The notes: generated by a model not told the origin, from the letters alone. DNA of 64,000 bases from Ignavibacteria bacterium (GCA_013298775.1 JAAFIV010000002.1:124001-188000), one strand, 5' to 3'; shown: positions 1 to 13,355, counted from the stretch's first letter. Numbers and translations: made by a program.

Positions 1-2
1 TA

Positions 3-440
3 AAGCTGTATGCACGGGATTTTCACGCTTCACCAGATACGCTCAATATCGCTTCTCCCACCATTCGCAAAGCATATTTTTCGCCCAAAGACAGCACGGA
101 ATTGGTCTTGGAATTCGCACCCGCGACAACAACTTTTTCGGCACCAATCGCCTACAAGCAAGATTCTGTACAGTTCGCGCTGCATCAAGCATTTACGGCA
201 GATGTGATTGACAATGTGAGTGGCTCACTTCAACGAAACAAGAGTATCTTTACGAACATTAAGGTTGAGGGAAATATTGTGAAACTGCGCTTGCCCCGCG
301 CTATGAATCTTAAATCCATTAGTTATGGGAATGACACCTTCTATCCCGCATCATATCTTGTTTTCCAAGGACCTTGGTTGCAAAATACACGAGGAGTTGG
401 AGCGTTTTCTTTTTACCGTTTTCCATTAAGTTCGCCGTAA
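3..440 (+). CDS. C-terminal fragment of a probable secreted protein (5' end outside the window)
   Basis: The reading frame is open from the left edge to a TAA at 438-440, so only about 145 C-terminal residues are visible. The fragment looks beta-rich, with alternating hydrophobic and polar residues, and ends in an aromatic stretch (GVGAFSFYRFPL followed by SSP). I have a weak recollection of similar endings in sialate O-acetylesterase-like and other secreted carbohydrate-active proteins of Bacteroidota. No catalytic motif is visible in the piece, so the function is not established. An internal ATG at 102 could be mistaken for a start, but upstream codons in the same frame read as ordinary protein. 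The next gene begins 142 bp downstream on the same strand. Confidence 0.55.
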   Translation, partial: KLYARDFHASPDTLNIASPTIRKAYFSPKDSTELVLEFAPATTTFSAPIAYKQDSVQFALHQAFTADVIDNVSGSLQRNKSIFTNIKVEGNIVKLRLPRAMNLKSISYGNDTFYPASYLVFQGPWLQNTRGVGAFSFYRFPLSSP

Positions 441-582
441 TGAGATTGAAGGAACAACAAGTTTGAGGACACAAATATTTGGGGGATGTTTGTGATTTTT
501 GAATAAATTCATATATTTTCTCCACCACAAGATTGGTTAAAAAACCATCCCCCACCCACCCACCTATCCCACCAAAGTTGTT

Positions 583-2538
583 ATGAATAATTTTTTGTCT
601 TGGTTTAATAACCGTAAGGTTGGTAGTAAAGTAACGCTGATTCTGGGGTCAATTATTGTCCTTTTGGTTGTTCTGAGCCTTGGTACTATTTTCTCTATGA
701 GAATACTTTCCAAAAATACCGAAGAAATTTTTGAGAAGAACCTAAAACCAATCGCCACGCTTGGACTTATTCGGCAAAATATCCCCTATACACGCGTATT
801 ATTGCGCGATATGATAATTTTTACCGATAATTCCATTGTTCAAGCGCGACTAGCAGAAATGCAAAACAGTATCAAGGAAACGAATACAAATATTGCCTTG
901 TATCAATCCTTGATTTCAAGCCCGGAAGAACGTGCTGCTTTTGAAGATTTCCAACAAAAATTGAAAATATTCCGAGAAGCACGGCAGACTATTATTAACC
1001 TCGTATTGCAAGAAAGGCGGCAAGAAGCCATTCTGCTTTTAGAATCTCAATGTATTCCCAAAAGCCGCGATGTGTTGTCTGCCTTACAAAAAATTGTTGA
1101 TATAAATTTTCAACAAGCAGAAGCATTTGCCCAAAAAAGTCGGCAAAGTAGCTTCATTGCTACTCTTTGTATTGTATTTGCTTGCTTTGTGTGTATTCTC
1201 ACAGCCTTTATCGGACGCTATGTATTGCAACATAGCATTACAAAACGTCTCGGCTTGCTCACGCAGAAAGCCCAGCTTGTGGAGCAAGGCAATTTAGACC
1301 AAACCATTGATGTCCACGCGGAAGATGAGCTTGGGAAACTCGCATCTTCCTTTGCTGGGATGGTGAAAAGTATCAAACTTGGCATTGATAATCTTCACGC
1401 TGAAAAATCTTCGGTTGAAGCAAAGGTCGTGCAAGCAGTGGAAAAGAGCGAGCAAGAACGACGGTACTTGCAAACAAGTTCGGAAAAACTCCTCGCTGTT
1501 TTAGAAGAATTTGCCGACGGCGATTTACGTGTACGTGTGAGCGAAGAGAAAAGTGCAATCAAACACGACAATGACAACATGGAAAAAATATTTCACGGCT
1601 TTAATCATAGCGTAGAAGCGGTCGAAAATTTGGTATGCGAAGTAGTAACAAATGTGGACCAAACAACCGTTGTTTCCACGCACATTGGGTTAGCAACACG
1701 GCAAATCGCCGCCACAAGCCAAGAACAAGCGGCGCAAATCACGCAGATTGCCTCCAGCATTGAAGAAATGGCGCGGTCAATCACGGAAAATGCGCACCAC
1801 GCCGCACAGGTGGATTCTTTGACCCGCGAAGCAGGAGAAAGCGCGATGCAGGGTGCGCAGGTGGTTCAATCGGCTGTAAGTAAAATTCAAGAAATAGCGA
1901 CCGTCGTCAGCGATGCCGCTATAACGGTTGAGAAACTGGGGAATTCTAGTGCAGAAATTGGTGAAATTGTACAGGTGATTGAAGAAATTGCCGACCAGAC
2001 AAACCTACTCGCCCTCAATGCAGCTATTGAAGCTGCCCGCGCTGGTGAGCAAGGACGCGGTTTTGCGGTGGTTGCCGATGAAGTGCGTAAACTCGCCGAG
2101 CGCACAGCCACAGCGACCAAGCAAATAAGCCAAACAATCAAACAAATACAAAAGGACACAGGACTTGCCGTCAATGGCATGAAACGTGGCGATTCAGAGG
2201 TAAAACAAGGACTCACACTTGCCGAACAAGCTGGTGAAGCGTTGGTGAAAATTGTTGATAGCACATCGGAGGTGCAATCAATGGTACGAGCTTCCGCGCA
2301 AGCAATGGAGCAGCAATCTTCCACCGCAGAAGAAGTGGCAAAAAGTATTGAACAAATGTCTGCATCGGTTGAGCAAACAACGGCAAGTCTTTCGGAGATT
2401 GCTCATTCCACCGACAAACTCCAAAATTCCGTTGATGATGTACAAAACTTGCTTACAAAGTTCAAAGTAAATTCTTCACCAACTGGATTGCCTTCCCATC
2501 ACAGTTCTTCCTTCCAAGAACGCCGTTTATTACATTGA
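583..2538 (+). CDS. Methyl-accepting chemotaxis protein (transmembrane chemoreceptor)
   Basis: A chemoreceptor that would sit in the inner membrane and control CheA through CheW. Residues 15-37 form the first membrane helix. Residues 38-188 are a helical four-helix-bundle type sensor domain. A second membrane helix spans about 189-215, followed by a HAMP domain (216-270). A second HAMP-like segment ([12 protein letters not shown]) lies near 305-347, so this may be a poly-HAMP receptor. The long signalling coiled coil occupies 370-640, with the highly conserved hairpin tip at about 467-505 ([30 protein letters not shown]). The C-terminus (ERRLLH) lacks a CheR/CheB tethering pentapeptide. No che genes are nearby, so it is an orphan receptor here. 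The ATG at 583 has no clear Shine-Dalgarno site. A strong terminator follows directly. The family is certain; the ligand is unknown. Confidence 0.95.
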   Translation: MNNFLSWFNNRKVGSKVTLILGSIIVLLVVLSLGTIFSMRILSKNTEEIFEKNLKPIATLGLIRQNIPYTRVLLRDMIIFTDNSIVQARLAEMQNSIKETNTNIALYQSLISSPEERAAFEDFQQKLKIFREARQTIINLVLQERRQEAILLLESQCIPKSRDVLSALQKIVDINFQQAEAFAQKSRQSSFIATLCIVFACFVCILTAFIGRYVLQHSITKRLGLLTQKAQLVEQGNLDQTIDVHAEDELGKLASSFAGMVKSIKLGIDNLHAEKSSVEAKVVQAVEKSEQERRYLQTSSEKLLAVLEEFADGDLRVRVSEEKSAIKHDNDNMEKIFHGFNHSVEAVENLVCEVVTNVDQTTVVSTHIGLATRQIAATSQEQAAQITQIASSIEEMARSITENAHHAAQVDSLTREAGESAMQGAQVVQSAVSKIQEIATVVSDAAITVEKLGNSSAEIGEIVQVIEEIADQTNLLALNAAIEAARAGEQGRGFAVVADEVRKLAERTATATKQISQTIKQIQKDTGLAVNGMKRGDSEVKQGLTLAEQAGEALVKIVDSTSEVQSMVRASAQAMEQQSSTAEEVAKSIEQMSASVEQTTASLSEIAHSTDKLQNSVDDVQNLLTKFKVNSSPTGLPSHHSSSFQERRLLH

Positions 2539-2553
2539 AAGCATCTGAGCAGC

Positions 2554-2598
2554 AAAAAGCCCTGTACGGCAGAGTATATCTTGCGTACAGGGCTTTTT
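2554..2598 (+). terminator. Rho-independent terminator after the chemoreceptor gene
   Basis: A perfect 15-bp stem pairs AAAAAGCCCTGTACG (2554-2568) with CGTACAGGGCTTTTT (2584-2598), with a 15-nt loop and a T run within the right arm. It begins 16 bp after the chemoreceptor stop codon. The A run on the left arm means it could also work on the opposite strand. Confidence 0.9.
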
Positions 2599-2799
2599 CA
2601 TATCATTTGCTTATCAAAGGCAATGAAAACAAAACTGCCCTGAATGCAGTGCAAAATCTCGCGGCAAGGCACTTCGATGAATCTTCAAAAAGAAGCCCTC
2701 AACAACAACCTTTGCACAAGATTTGAAAAATATAGTATCTTTACTTTCTGCAATGTGGCAATAACAATTCATCATTCATTCACACAATCTCTTTGCATA

Positions 2800-4110
2800 A
2801 TGGCAAGCATCAATACGGCATCACATCAGGCTTCTGGGGAAAATCGCCCAATCATAACCCAAGCTCAAACAAACACCATTGCTCCGCTCTCGGCAATGAT
2901 GGCACTTATGTTTATCATTGGCTTCCTTACGTGCTTGAACGATATTTTGGTGCCGCATTTGAAAGAGGTTTTTAGCTTGAGTTACACTCAAGTAATGCTG
3001 ATTCAATTCACCTTCTTTTCTGCATATTTCGTAATGTCGCTGCCCGCAGGATGGATAATTTCTCGCTTCGGCTACAAAAGAGGAATTTTGATTGGCTTGG
3101 CAACATCTACGCTGGGTGCGATTTCCTTCTATCCCGCAGCAGCACTGCCTTCCTACCCAGTTTTTCTTGCAGGATTATTCACGCTCGCCTCTGGCTTTAC
3201 CTTGCTGCAAGTTGCGGTCAATCCCTACGCTTCCGCGCTTGGCAAGCCCGAAACCGCACCAAGCCGCCTTACGCTCACGCAAGCATTCAATTCACTTGGA
3301 ACAACGATTGCACCTCGTGTTGGGGGTGCGCTCATTCTCCCGCCAGCAATTCTTGGGATAACAGAATTACTGAAACGCTCGGAAGCCGAACAAGCTGCAT
3401 ACCGCATTGCGCAAGCCTCATCGGTGCAGATACCCTATTTGGTATTTGCGGGTGTGCTTGTTCTGCTCTGGATTGCGCTTGCACTCTTCAAACTGCCCGT
3501 CATTTCTACGGTTGAGAGCGAAGAAGCGCGGAGTGCAAAAATGAGTGACGCTCTTGCAATCAAGCGTGTTCGCTATGGTGTGCTGGGAATTTTTTGCTAT
3601 GTCGGCGCGGAAGTGGCTATCGGGAGTTTGCTTATCAATTTTATTTTGCATTTGAACATTTTTCCCACAATGACGGAGGCTGAAGCCGCGATTGCTGCTG
3701 CAAAATACGTTTCGTTGTATTGGGGTGGCGCGATGATTGGGCGGTTTTTGGGGTCGGCATTACTGGCGCGAACACCGCAGGGAGTATTGCTTGGCGTTCA
3801 CGCGACAACCGCATCAATTCTTGTTTTGACGGCAATTTTCACGCAAGGAGAACTCGCAATGTGGGCGTTGATTTTGGTTGGGTATTGCAATTCCATCATG
3901 TTTCCCAATATCTTCACACTGGCAATTCGAGATTTAGGTCATTTGACCAATCGCGGTGGAAGTCTTCTGACAATGGCAATCGTTGGCGGCGCAGTGATAC
4001 CGCTTGCACAGGGCGCACTTATTGATGTGTGGGGTTTTTCACCGTCGTATATTTTGCCGCTTTTGTGCTATGTGTATATCGTCTTTTTTGCGTTCAAGGG
4101 CTGGAAGTAA
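2800..4110 (+). CDS. Major facilitator sugar permease, FucP / glucose-galactose type
   Basis: An inner-membrane sugar:proton symporter of the fucose permease branch of the MFS. About 12 membrane helices are visible over 436 residues. Family hallmarks include FLTCLNDILVPHLK in the first helix region and NPYASALGKPETAPSRLTLTQAFNSLG (quoted in parts: NPYASALGK, RLTLTQAFNSLG) after helix 4, which matches the NPY...RL.L.Q.FN signature of FucP/GluP proteins. The frame is open back to 2644, but that extension overlaps an untranslated region and looks polar and non-conserved; the ATG at 2800 gives the family length. No sugar-utilisation genes are adjacent, so the substrate (fucose, glucose, galactose or N-acetylglucosamine) cannot be read from context. 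The stop at 4110 is followed by a family-A hairpin and a convergent gene. Confidence 0.88.
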   Translation: MASINTASHQASGENRPIITQAQTNTIAPLSAMMALMFIIGFLTCLNDILVPHLKEVFSLSYTQVMLIQFTFFSAYFVMSLPAGWIISRFGYKRGILIGLATSTLGAISFYPAAALPSYPVFLAGLFTLASGFTLLQVAVNPYASALGKPETAPSRLTLTQAFNSLGTTIAPRVGGALILPPAILGITELLKRSEAEQAAYRIAQASSVQIPYLVFAGVLVLLWIALALFKLPVISTVESEEARSAKMSDALAIKRVRYGVLGIFCYVGAEVAIGSLLINFILHLNIFPTMTEAEAAIAAAKYVSLYWGGAMIGRFLGSALLARTPQGVLLGVHATTASILVLTAIFTQGELAMWALILVGYCNSIMFPNIFTLAIRDLGHLTNRGGSLLTMAIVGGAVIPLAQGALIDVWGFSPSYILPLLCYVYIVFFAFKGWK

Positions 4111-4141
4111 GATTGTATCAACCGTTGCGTCATTCATTGAA

Positions 4142-4173
4142 GTGAGAGCCTCAATAAGAATTAAGACCCTCAC
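4142..4173. repeat. Family-A REP-like hairpin
   Basis: A 32-nt imperfect palindrome with arms GTGAGAGCCTC and AAGACCCTCAC, lying between convergent genes. It differs at one position from the reverse complement of 8796-8827. The arms pair through G-U wobbles when read on the minus strand, that is, in the 3' UTR of the DUF2252 gene. Confidence 0.75.
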
Positions 4174-4189
4174 GCTTGAACACTTGTTT

Positions 4190-5458
4190 TTATGCGGCTT
4201 TCACACTTTTGGGTCGCTCTTTGCAAAAGTTTGTGTAATCGTTGTGTACTTGCTTGGAGTACGATGCGGCGTAGTTCAAAATATCTTGTTGCCATGCGGT
4301 CTGGAAGGCAAACTCACGTAAAGCGTCGCTTGTTGCAGAACCTTGTCTGCCAGAGCTGCGAAGTTGCGCAAAAGCAGTCAGTTCGCCCATAGTTTCTAAC
4401 GCCGCAGCAAAACGTTTGTATTTCCCTTTGAGTGCCGCGAGGTCGAGTTTATCTTGGCTAGGCTGCAACTCGCGCAAAATGTAGGTTTTGCCACCAATTT
4501 CCAGCGAAGAGAGTAATGCAGGTGTTTGGAATTGCATCCGATGTTGCAGTTCCACCACGCGGAAGGCTTCGCTTGTCCATTCTGGCTGCACACCTGATAC
4601 AGCCTTGTTATTGACCGAAATCAAACTCGAAGGCAATGCCTCTTTGAGGTCGAGAAGATAGTTTTTATGCAGCGAGCCGTTCCCTTCTACCAAAATTGCA
4701 TATCGTTCTACCCCTAAACTTCCCGTTCCTGCCACACGGCGTTTTACATCCAGAACCCTGAAAAAATCAGGCGTTCCGCGCTTTTGTCCAAAGTTTTCAA
4801 TATGTTCAGTGACAATTTTTTCCTTCTCATTTTCTATCGCAAAATACTTTTTTCCGTCCTCAAGAATGCTGCGAGTCTTTTTTTCTACAATGCTTCGCTC
4901 ATTCAAAAATTCTTTGCGAGTTCGATTTTGTGCGGTTTGCAACAGGTCTCCCACTATGCCAATTGCCGTTTCACGCTCCACAGCTCCCGCCTTGCCATAT
5001 TGCAAGGAAGCAGCATAGCTATTCAGGGTGATTTGCGCAAGACTTGATGCCTCTTCGCGATCAAGAGAATACGCTTCTGCCGCAACAAAGATACTCGTTA
5101 CAAGGCGCGTAATTTCAAGGCTTGCAGGTGCAAGCACGGCTTCATCGAAATCGTTGATGTCGAAATAGACTAAACGATTTGCGCCCTTGTACGAGCCGAA
5201 ATTTTCTGTGTGCAAATCTCCGCAAATCCAGGTGAGGGGCGCGTTTTCAGTGTTGTGCAACGACCAATCTTCATAAAAAAGATGACACGAACCGCGAAAA
5301 AAACTGAATACATTATCGCTCATTTTCTCATACTTTTGCTGCACAAGAAATGGTATTCGTCCTTGATTATACGCCTCGCAACGCTCAAGAATACTAGGCT
5401 TTTTGACGGAAGAAGCTGCTTTTGTAGCTTTTGCGAGTGGTGATTTTTTGGGTTTCAT
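4190..5458 (-). CDS. DUF2252 family protein
   Basis: A 422-residue protein of the DUF2252 family, which is thought to have a protein-kinase-like/aminoglycoside-phosphotransferase-like fold; its biochemical function is unproven. The core motif is visible: CGDLHTENFG followed by YFDINDFDEA, resembling the HGDLH and D-containing metal-binding loops of kinase-like phosphotransferases. A later REL element (ILRELQPSQDKLDL) is also typical. The N-terminus is Lys/Ala-rich. The frame can begin at a GTG at 5476, but the ATG at 5458 (MKPKKS) is the simpler choice; neither has a clear ribosome-binding site. It is convergent with the sugar permease, and 55 bp separate it from the binding-protein gene upstream, but there is no functional link. 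Family confident, role unknown. Confidence 0.85.
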   Translation of the reverse strand: MKPKKSPLAKATKAASSVKKPSILERCEAYNQGRIPFLVQQKYEKMSDNVFSFFRGSCHLFYEDWSLHNTENAPLTWICGDLHTENFGSYKGANRLVYFDINDFDEAVLAPASLEITRLVTSIFVAAEAYSLDREEASSLAQITLNSYAASLQYGKAGAVERETAIGIVGDLLQTAQNRTRKEFLNERSIVEKKTRSILEDGKKYFAIENEKEKIVTEHIENFGQKRGTPDFFRVLDVKRRVAGTGSLGVERYAILVEGNGSLHKNYLLDLKEALPSSLISVNNKAVSGVQPEWTSEAFRVVELQHRMQFQTPALLSSLEIGGKTYILRELQPSQDKLDLAALKGKYKRFAAALETMGELTAFAQLRSSGRQGSATSDALREFAFQTAWQQDILNYAASYSKQVHNDYTNFCKERPKSVKAA

Positions 5459-5513
5459 GATATAGAGCAATTGCACGAAAAAAAAATTTCCTCATCAGCC
5501 CAGAGCAAAAATG

Positions 5514-6845
5514 CTACGGAAATGAGATTGTACCTGCTTCGACGAACTTCCCTTCCGCTACTTTCCAGAGAATATACGTTCCGCTTGTAACGTCTCCTTT
5601 ATCATCGAAATCCAGCGAACCGCTTGCGCCGTTGTAGTGAATATCGCCACCTTTTGCAAGGATTGATGCGGCTTTGGCAAACTCACCAACATTGATTGCT
5701 TGCGAATTTGTTTTGTGATTTGCAATATTGCGAATATTTGCAGCAATATCTTTCGGATTCGCAGATTTCGCCTTCAGTATTGCATACACCATTGTATAAA
5801 CAGCATCATACACCGTCGCGCCGTAGGAATTGGTTGATTCCGCGCCAAGCAAGGTAGCAAGCGAACTTGCGGAGAGTTCTGCCGCATCACCTTTGGTTTC
5901 GTATTCTTTGAACGCGGCTGCAAAGGTGTTGTAATTGGGGGAATTTTTTGGATGAATATACACCAAACCCAGCATCCCATCTATGGTTGATTGCGATGAA
6001 CCAAAAAGAAAGTCATTGTTGTAATTCGCGTCGCAGCCCATCAGTGCTGGCTTGTAGCCGTCACCCATGTATGGTGAAAGTGCATTGGCAATTTTCGAGC
6101 CGTCTTCACCATAGCTCACAATGTAGATTACTTGCGGTTTTTGCTTCACAAGAATCTCTACAAGCCCCTTGAACTCTGTGCTTTTGTAATCTTGCAAGTC
6201 CGCATACTTCACCGACACAAGCACTTTCCCGCCTTTTTTCTGAAACGATTCCGTAAATGCTTTTTGTAGCTCGTTTCCATAGGCATTATCAAGGTGAATC
6301 ACTGCTGCCGTTTTATACTTCAAACTATCCATAATGTGAGCAGCAATGCGCCCTTGAAACACATCCGACGGAACAGTCCGCCACACAAGGTCGTTATCTT
6401 CAAGCGCAGAAATTTTAGGCGATGACGACGACCCCGTCATCAACAGCACACCATTTTCAATTGTTACATCGGCTGCTTTCAGCGTCATTCCTGAGCCGCC
6501 AGAAGTTATCACACATTTTACGCTGTCGTTAATGAGCGTAGAAATGAGTGCTTTCGCTTTGGAATAATCACGTTTTTCATTGTACACTGGTACAAGTTCG
6601 AGCTTTTTTCCAAGCACTGTTCCCGCCGCATTGATTTCCTCCACCGCCATACGCGCACCGCGTAATTGCGTCATTCCTGTTGGGTCGGAGGTTACAATAC
6701 TGATACCAATTTTAATTGTTTGTGCAAAAAGCGAAGGCACGCTCAATATCACGAACAGCAGTACGAATGCGGCAGACAGAGCGTTTGCGGCACAGACAAG
6801 ACGATGTTTTTTTGCAAACAAAAGAGGAGAAAACTGTGTATTCAT
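5514..6845 (-). CDS. Periplasmic branched-chain amino acid-type ABC substrate-binding protein
   Basis: A secreted type I periplasmic binding protein (Leu/Ile/Val-binding, Peripla_BP_6 family) of 443 residues. The N-terminus has a positively charged stretch and a hydrophobic core ending at SVPSLFAQT, a good signal peptidase I site. The mature protein starts IKIGISIVTSDPTG, followed by the family pattern of GARMAVEEINAAG and a GGSGMTLKAADVTIENGV loop quoted here in parts (GGSGMTLKAADV). Branched-chain or amide-type ligands are usual for the family, but the ligand cannot be inferred. No permease or ATPase of the HAAT type is nearby, so this is an orphan; some relatives act as sensors rather than transport components. 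The ATG at 6845 is the only start that keeps the signal peptide. Confidence 0.88.
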   Translation of the reverse strand: MNTQFSPLLFAKKHRLVCAANALSAAFVLLFVILSVPSLFAQTIKIGISIVTSDPTGMTQLRGARMAVEEINAAGTVLGKKLELVPVYNEKRDYSKAKALISTLINDSVKCVITSGGSGMTLKAADVTIENGVLLMTGSSSSPKISALEDNDLVWRTVPSDVFQGRIAAHIMDSLKYKTAAVIHLDNAYGNELQKAFTESFQKKGGKVLVSVKYADLQDYKSTEFKGLVEILVKQKPQVIYIVSYGEDGSKIANALSPYMGDGYKPALMGCDANYNNDFLFGSSQSTIDGMLGLVYIHPKNSPNYNTFAAAFKEYETKGDAAELSASSLATLLGAESTNSYGATVYDAVYTMVYAILKAKSANPKDIAANIRNIANHKTNSQAINVGEFAKAASILAKGGDIHYNGASGSLDFDDKGDVTSGTYILWKVAEGKFVEAGTISFP

Positions 6846-6897
6846 GCGCTATGTGGGTCAGGTCAAAAAAATATTCTGAAAAATGTATTCCGAAAAT

Positions 6898-7359
6898 CTA
6901 TTCATCTTCCGCGTGTTCTTGGGCTTTGTTCGCGAGCCATGCGTCCAGACTGTATCGCCCAGGACCGCTTATGAGGAGGGCAAAACCTAGCACGGCGTAG
7001 GTAAAGGCAAGTTCACCTTTGCGCGAAAAGGGGTCGTAATTCACATAAAAAAGTGCCTCTACAACGGCGGAAAATACCGTCAGAACCACGCAAACAAGCG
7101 CGGGACGCGAAAGAAAGCCAACAAATAACAATGCTCCACCCAAAAATTGTGAAATCGTAAAAAAGCTCGATACAAATTTTGAAAGTGGAATCCCAAACGT
7201 TGTTAAATGGTTTGTAAATGGGTCGAAGGAACGAAAAAGTTTATCAGAACCGTGATAAATCATAATGATTCCGAGCCACATCCGAAGCAGCAGAATCACG
7301 GATTCTCTGCCGAATGGGTGAGCAAGTTGGCGAAAAAGAGAGCGTAGCGTTTCGTTCAA
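6898..7359 (-). CDS. DoxX family membrane protein (TTG start)
   Basis: A small inner-membrane protein of the DoxX family with four predicted helices: RESVILLLRMWLGIIMIYHG, the segment from FVSSFFTISQFLGGALLFVG, ALVCVVLTVFSAVVEALFYV, and LAFTYAVLGFALLISGPG. DoxX proteins are linked to thiosulfate:quinone oxidoreductase or to thiol/redox stress complexes, but many are uncharacterised. The frame extends to a TTG at 7464, but the internal TTG at 7359 is preceded by GGAAGGAG with a 6-nt gap, one of the best ribosome-binding sites in the window, and it places the first helix at the usual distance. This gives 153 residues. It sits between the binding protein and a two-component protein without an evident link. 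Confidence 0.82.
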   Translation of the reverse strand: MNETLRSLFRQLAHPFGRESVILLLRMWLGIIMIYHGSDKLFRSFDPFTNHLTTFGIPLSKFVSSFFTISQFLGGALLFVGFLSRPALVCVVLTVFSAVVEALFYVNYDPFSRKGELAFTYAVLGFALLISGPGRYSLDAWLANKAQEHAEDE

Positions 7360-7539
7360 ATGGTTCTCCTTCCTTAATTTTTCCGTTGAAGACTGTTGTT
7401 TGATGCCACTCAGCACACAAAAGGTTTGAAATACCTGAAGAATTAAGTGCGCTTCGTCCCGCAAATTAGCTCATTTTTTATGATTGCACAATGAACCAAA
7501 AATGAATCCGTTTTCACCTGCGCTTAACTCTGCGTATTC

Positions 7540-8757
7540 TTATTCAGCAGTATCATCTGCAACCCGCGCCAATTCACGCTGCACAACAGGAAAACGCACC
7601 GTAAAGGTCGCGCCGTGATGCTTCGCGCTTTCGCAAGAAATCGTTCCGCCAGCAGCTTCGGTTAATTTTTTCACAATAAACAACCCCAAACCTGATGAAT
7701 CCTCGTTTGCCGTCGGTTTTGCCGATAGCATTGTGAATTTTTGAAAGAGTTTTTGCTGCTCTTCCTCACCAATACCTTCGCCTTCGTCGCGGACGGAAAA
7801 GCTCACCGTTGCTGGTGTTTCAGGGTTTTCATGTGATGATTCTTTTGATGATTCTTTTGATGATTCATTCCAAATATTTACCACAACAGATTTCCCGAAA
7901 GGCGAGTATTTAAGCGCATTTGACACGATATTGTCAATAATTTGCTGCAAAATTTCCCCGTTTATCAGCACCATTGCATTCTGCGCCGCATTATGAAACT
8001 CCACCGAAATACGCTTGCGCTCTGCATTTTCCTCGTAGTTCGCCAACACATCGGCAACAGCAAAAACAAGATTGACCTTCTCCAAAGGCGCGTCGGTACT
8101 GGCTTCTTCAACAGCATTCGCATCCAACAATGTTTTTACCAAGCGAAACATCCTCTCAACCGAAAGCGAGATTTTGTCTAATGTTTCGCCAGATTTTTCC
8201 TGAGAAATTGTGCCAGCTTGCAAGCCTGTTTTCAGCACATCCGTCAGCCAACGCACGCTTGCAAGCGGGTTCTTGAGGTCGTGTGCGGCAATGCCGAGAA
8301 ACTCGCTTTTTTCCTTATTCAACTTTTCCAATTCTGCATTTTTCAGCTTGAGCGCGTCGCGGGCAAATTTCAAATCCAAATGCGTTTGAACACGCGTCAG
8401 CAATTCGGCAGAATTAAATGGCTTAATCACATAGTCCACTGCACCAGCTTTGAAGCCGTTTACAAGGTCGTCGGTGTCGCCGCGCCCTGTGATGAAAATT
8501 ATCGGAATAGCGCGTGTTTGCTCGTGTTCTTTCAAGCGGCGGCATACCTCGAAGCCATCCATTTCTGGCATCTGCACATCCAAGAGGATAAGGTCTGGAA
8601 GGCTCGTCATTGCTTGCTCAATAGCTTCTTGACCGCTTATTGCTTCCATTACCTCAAATCCTTTCATACGAAGCCGGGTGCGGAGAACTTGGAGATTTTC
8701 GAGAATATCATCAACAATGAGAATACGTGCTGGAACGGTGCTTTGGCTCTGAATCAT
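7540..8757 (-). CDS. Receiver-histidine kinase hybrid signalling protein
   Basis: A soluble two-component protein of 405 residues with an inverted order: receiver first, kinase second. The receiver (about 11-127) has the acidic pair D16/D17, phospho-acceptor D60 (LILLDVQMPEMDGFE) and conserved K112 (VIKPF). A coiled-coil linker (about 130-152) leads into the HisKA domain with H159 in HDLKNPL. The HATPase domain shows the N box (IIDNIVSNALKYSP), G1 (DEGEGIG) and G2 (SSGLGLFIVKKL). Such proteins act as intermediates or orphan sensors that receive phosphate from another kinase. No output regulator is adjacent. Three 12-bp in-frame repeats (7835-7870) encode SSKE/SSHE in the kinase domain. The frame extends to 8808, but ATG 8757 directly precedes the receiver. 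Confidence 0.92.
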   Translation of the reverse strand: MIQSQSTVPARILIVDDILENLQVLRTRLRMKGFEVMEAISGQEAIEQAMTSLPDLILLDVQMPEMDGFEVCRRLKEHEQTRAIPIIFITGRGDTDDLVNGFKAGAVDYVIKPFNSAELLTRVQTHLDLKFARDALKLKNAELEKLNKEKSEFLGIAAHDLKNPLASVRWLTDVLKTGLQAGTISQEKSGETLDKISLSVERMFRLVKTLLDANAVEEASTDAPLEKVNLVFAVADVLANYEENAERKRISVEFHNAAQNAMVLINGEILQQIIDNIVSNALKYSPFGKSVVVNIWNESSKESSKESSHENPETPATVSFSVRDEGEGIGEEEQQKLFQKFTMLSAKPTANEDSSGLGLFIVKKLTEAAGGTISCESAKHHGATFTVRFPVVQRELARVADDTAE

Positions 8758-8795
8758 GCGTGAAACCTTGCTGGATAGGAGAAAAACAACTCGGA

Positions 8796-8827
8796 GTGAG
8801 GGTCTCAATTCTTATTGAGGCTCTCAC
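8796..8827. repeat. Family-A REP-like hairpin (left member of an inverted pair)
   Basis: Arms GTGAGGGTCTC and GAGGCTCTCAC around a short loop. The reverse complement differs at one position from the copy at 4142-4173. The wobble-paired strand is plus. It lies with the next copy in the 350-bp gap between divergent genes (kinase hybrid at left, metalloprotease at right); I see nothing else in that gap. Confidence 0.75.
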
Positions 8828-8841
8828 TAACCACGTACAAA

Positions 8842-8873
8842 GTGAGACCCTGACGAAGAAGTCAGAGCCTCAC
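8842..8873. repeat. Family-A REP-like hairpin (right member, opposite orientation)
   Basis: Arms GTGAGACCCTGAC and GTCAGAGCCTCAC. It is oriented opposite to its neighbour 14 bp away, which gives a pair like the BIMEs formed by enterobacterial REP sequences. The wobble-paired strand is minus. Confidence 0.7.
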
Positions 8874-9107
8874 AAGAAGCGAAAAATAGCCTTCCTTTCG
8901 TTCTTGAACAACGATTTTCTGCGCCTTTGAGGGATTGATAGTATTTTTCGGTAGATACGGTTATGACGTTTTGGTAGAGACTTCCATGACGCGAAGAGGC
9001 AGAAAGTCCTGACGCTTAGGCGGATGTTTGGCAGCTTAAAAACAGCGAATTTTGTTCCCAGTTACACTGATTAACAATAATTTTTTCACGTTCAAACAGG
9101 AACAACA

Positions 9108-13028
<3,921 letters not shown>

Positions 13029-13051
13029 TTATTTGCAAAAGCATTTCACAC

Positions 13052-13097
13052 AAAAGCCCGTCGAACACAGATAAACACTGCTTCGACGGGCTTTTTT
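13052..13097 (+). terminator. Rho-independent terminator after the metalloprotease gene
   Basis: A 14-bp stem pairs AAAAGCCCGTCGAA (13052-13065) with TTCGACGGGCTTTT (13082-13095) and ends in a T6 run. It starts 24 bp after the stop codon. Confidence 0.9.
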
Positions 13098-13100
13098 GGG

Positions 13101-13337
13101 AACAGACAAGAGTGTCTGTTCTACCGAAGTCGCATAAAATCTCATGTATTTGTAGCGCAGACCTCTGTACACGACAAAACTTCTGAAAGGCGCATAAAAT
13201 CAGGCTTCAGTGGCTTGAGACTTCTTGTCTGTGTTTGTCGCCTGAAACCCGCACCAACACTCACAGACAAGAAGTCTCAAGCCACTTTGAAAAGAATTTT
13301 GTCGTGTACAGAGAGCGCAGACACTCCTATTTGCGAC
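13101..13337. repeat. Nested family-C palindromic repeat
   Basis: This fills most of the 327-bp gap between the metalloprotease gene and a small minus-strand gene. The inner part is a perfect 25-bp inverted repeat (13209-13233 with 13262-13286). It is enclosed by a second perfect 17-bp inverted repeat (13163-13179 with 13297-13313, containing TGTACACGACAAAA). Outside it, on the left, lies a single palindrome AACAGACAAGAGTGTCTGTT (13101-13120). The AGTGGC...GCCACT arm ends are shared with the copies at 58267 and 59951. The layering suggests that one element inserted into another. Confidence 0.8.
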
Positions 13338-13355
13338 GTTTTCATTTCGTATTTT

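Noticed and set aside
1887-2324. 145-codon minus-strand frame inside the chemoreceptor gene
   Set aside because: It is antisense to the conserved signalling domain; its Ser/Ala/Cys composition is the usual mirror of coiled-coil codons.
2535-2726. 63-codon plus-strand frame after the chemoreceptor
   Set aside because: It covers the terminator hairpin and shows no protein-like pattern.
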